Of a stretch of DNA of 64,000 nucleotides, positions 63,675 through 64,000 are shown one piece after another. The position numbers and the translations under genes are program-made. The DNA comes from Membranihabitans marinus. Its GTDB lineage: Bacteria; Bacteroidota; Bacteroidia; Chitinophagales; Saprospiraceae. The notes under the pieces are model-generated. The model worked only from the letters and a program-made list of their open reading frames with translations. It was not told the DNA's origin and searched no databases. The stretch lies in contig NZ_JAHVHU010000002.1 in the NCBI RefSeq assembly GCF_019802045.1, forward strand, positions 124,001 through 188,000, given 5' to 3'. Positions within the stretch are counted from its first letter, which is position 1, and the number at the start of each line of letters is the position of its first letter.

Positions 63675-63768
63675 AATTTAAGCGATAGTTACATTGTGTA
63701 TTATGTGTTATAATAGATTGACGTGGTGGATAAAGCGTATTAGCGCTCTAAATGTAGATTCTAAGCAG

Positions 63769-63921
63769 ACCTGCAGCGCAGGTTGAAGTTTATTAGCAAC
63801 GGTTATTGTCAAAATATCGACCTCAGAGAGGTCCTAGTGTATGCTTAAACATTGCGACTTCTCCGAAGTCGAAGAACACTGCAAAACCATCTGCTAACAT
63901 AGTTATGACCTCTCCGAGGTC
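63769..63921. repeat. Cluster of four 15-nt palindromes
   Basis: ACCTGC-AGC-GCAGGT (63769-63783), GACCTC-AGA-GAGGTC (63819-63833), GACTTC-TCC-GAAGTC (63856-63870) and GACCTC-TCC-GAGGTC (63907-63921). All have a 6-bp stem and 3-nt loop with a related ACCT/AGGT core, and lie 37-51 nt apart. They look like members of a genome-wide palindromic repeat family. Confidence 0.75.
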
Positions 63922-64000
63922 TATTGTTTCAAGCATAAATAGAGCTTTTATTTGCGCTAAAGAGGTACAAGCTGGGGATGGGTGCATGAGATAATACCTA

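Larger units (their letters stand above)
63393..64000. other. Non-coding region at the right edge, rich in stem-loops
   Basis: 608 nt with no convincing gene. It contains a 12-bp perfect inverted repeat (63641-63674) and four 15-nt palindromes (63769-63921), described separately. The single frame longer than 60 codons (63806-63994) runs through the palindromes and is not protein-like. Confidence 0.6.

Noticed and set aside
63806-63994. 62-codon plus-strand frame at the right edge
   Set aside because: It runs through the cluster of palindromes, has no protein-like composition and no context.

Overview
The window looks like a chromosomal segment of a Bacteroidota bacterium, probably in or near the Saprospiria (inference from gene content, no marker gene was compared). 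Two giant secreted proteins end in type IX secretion (T9SS) sorting domains, there are SusC/BtuB-type TonB-dependent receptors, a surface-lipoprotein partner, and membrane-bound LuxR-type regulators with extracytoplasmic leucine-rich and TPR regions. Base composition is moderate and no tRNA, rRNA, CRISPR array or intact insertion sequence was seen.

Region 1 (1-10.4 kb) is mostly housekeeping. A minus-strand vitamin B12 uptake operon (BtuB-like receptor plus the start of a beta-propeller-like lipoprotein) lies behind a recognisable cobalamin riboswitch. Facing away are a second TonB-dependent receptor and nadB (L-aspartate oxidase). Then follow a small coiled-coil membrane protein, an OmpA-family protein, recX, a HAD phosphatase and a GT4 glycosyltransferase.

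Region 2 (10.4-44.1 kb, all minus strand, tightly packed) is a complete extracellular contractile injection system (eCIS, Afp/PVC/AlgoCIS-like). In transcription order: DUF4255 cap protein, an unknown cap-proximal protein, one sheath, two cysteine-rich helical proteins, two tube proteins, a 52-residue DUF5908 protein, LysM hub protein, VgrG-like spike, PAAR tip, gp25, a baseplate J-like protein with a helical insertion, a 2316-residue baseplate wedge with repeated modules, tape-measure protein, then a cargo/accessory block (138-aa unknown, 1556-aa DUF4157 multidomain toxin candidate, a 130-aa leader-only DUF4157-like protein, a vanadium-haloperoxidase-type enzyme, a 619-aa DUF4157-SH3 protein) and finally the AAA+ ATPase. 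The cargo block is the most unusual part: three proteins share an N-terminal leader, and one consists of almost nothing else.

Region 3 (44.4-47.7 kb) holds an MscS-type channel, rsmG and a GT2 glycosyltransferase, apparently one operon upstream of the eCIS.

Region 4 (48.0-64 kb, plus strand) contains two copies of the same two-gene arrangement: a signal-peptide / LRR / TPR / transmembrane / coiled-coil / LuxR-HTH regulator followed by a giant T9SS-secreted repeat protein. The two giant proteins differ at their N-terminal ends (three PKD plus BspA-type DUF285 repeat blocks and a ubiquitin-like domain in one; a glycine-rich domain plus HYR/PKD-like repeats in the other) but share a homologous C-terminal module of about 350 residues before the sorting domain. 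The window ends in a non-coding stretch rich in small palindromes.
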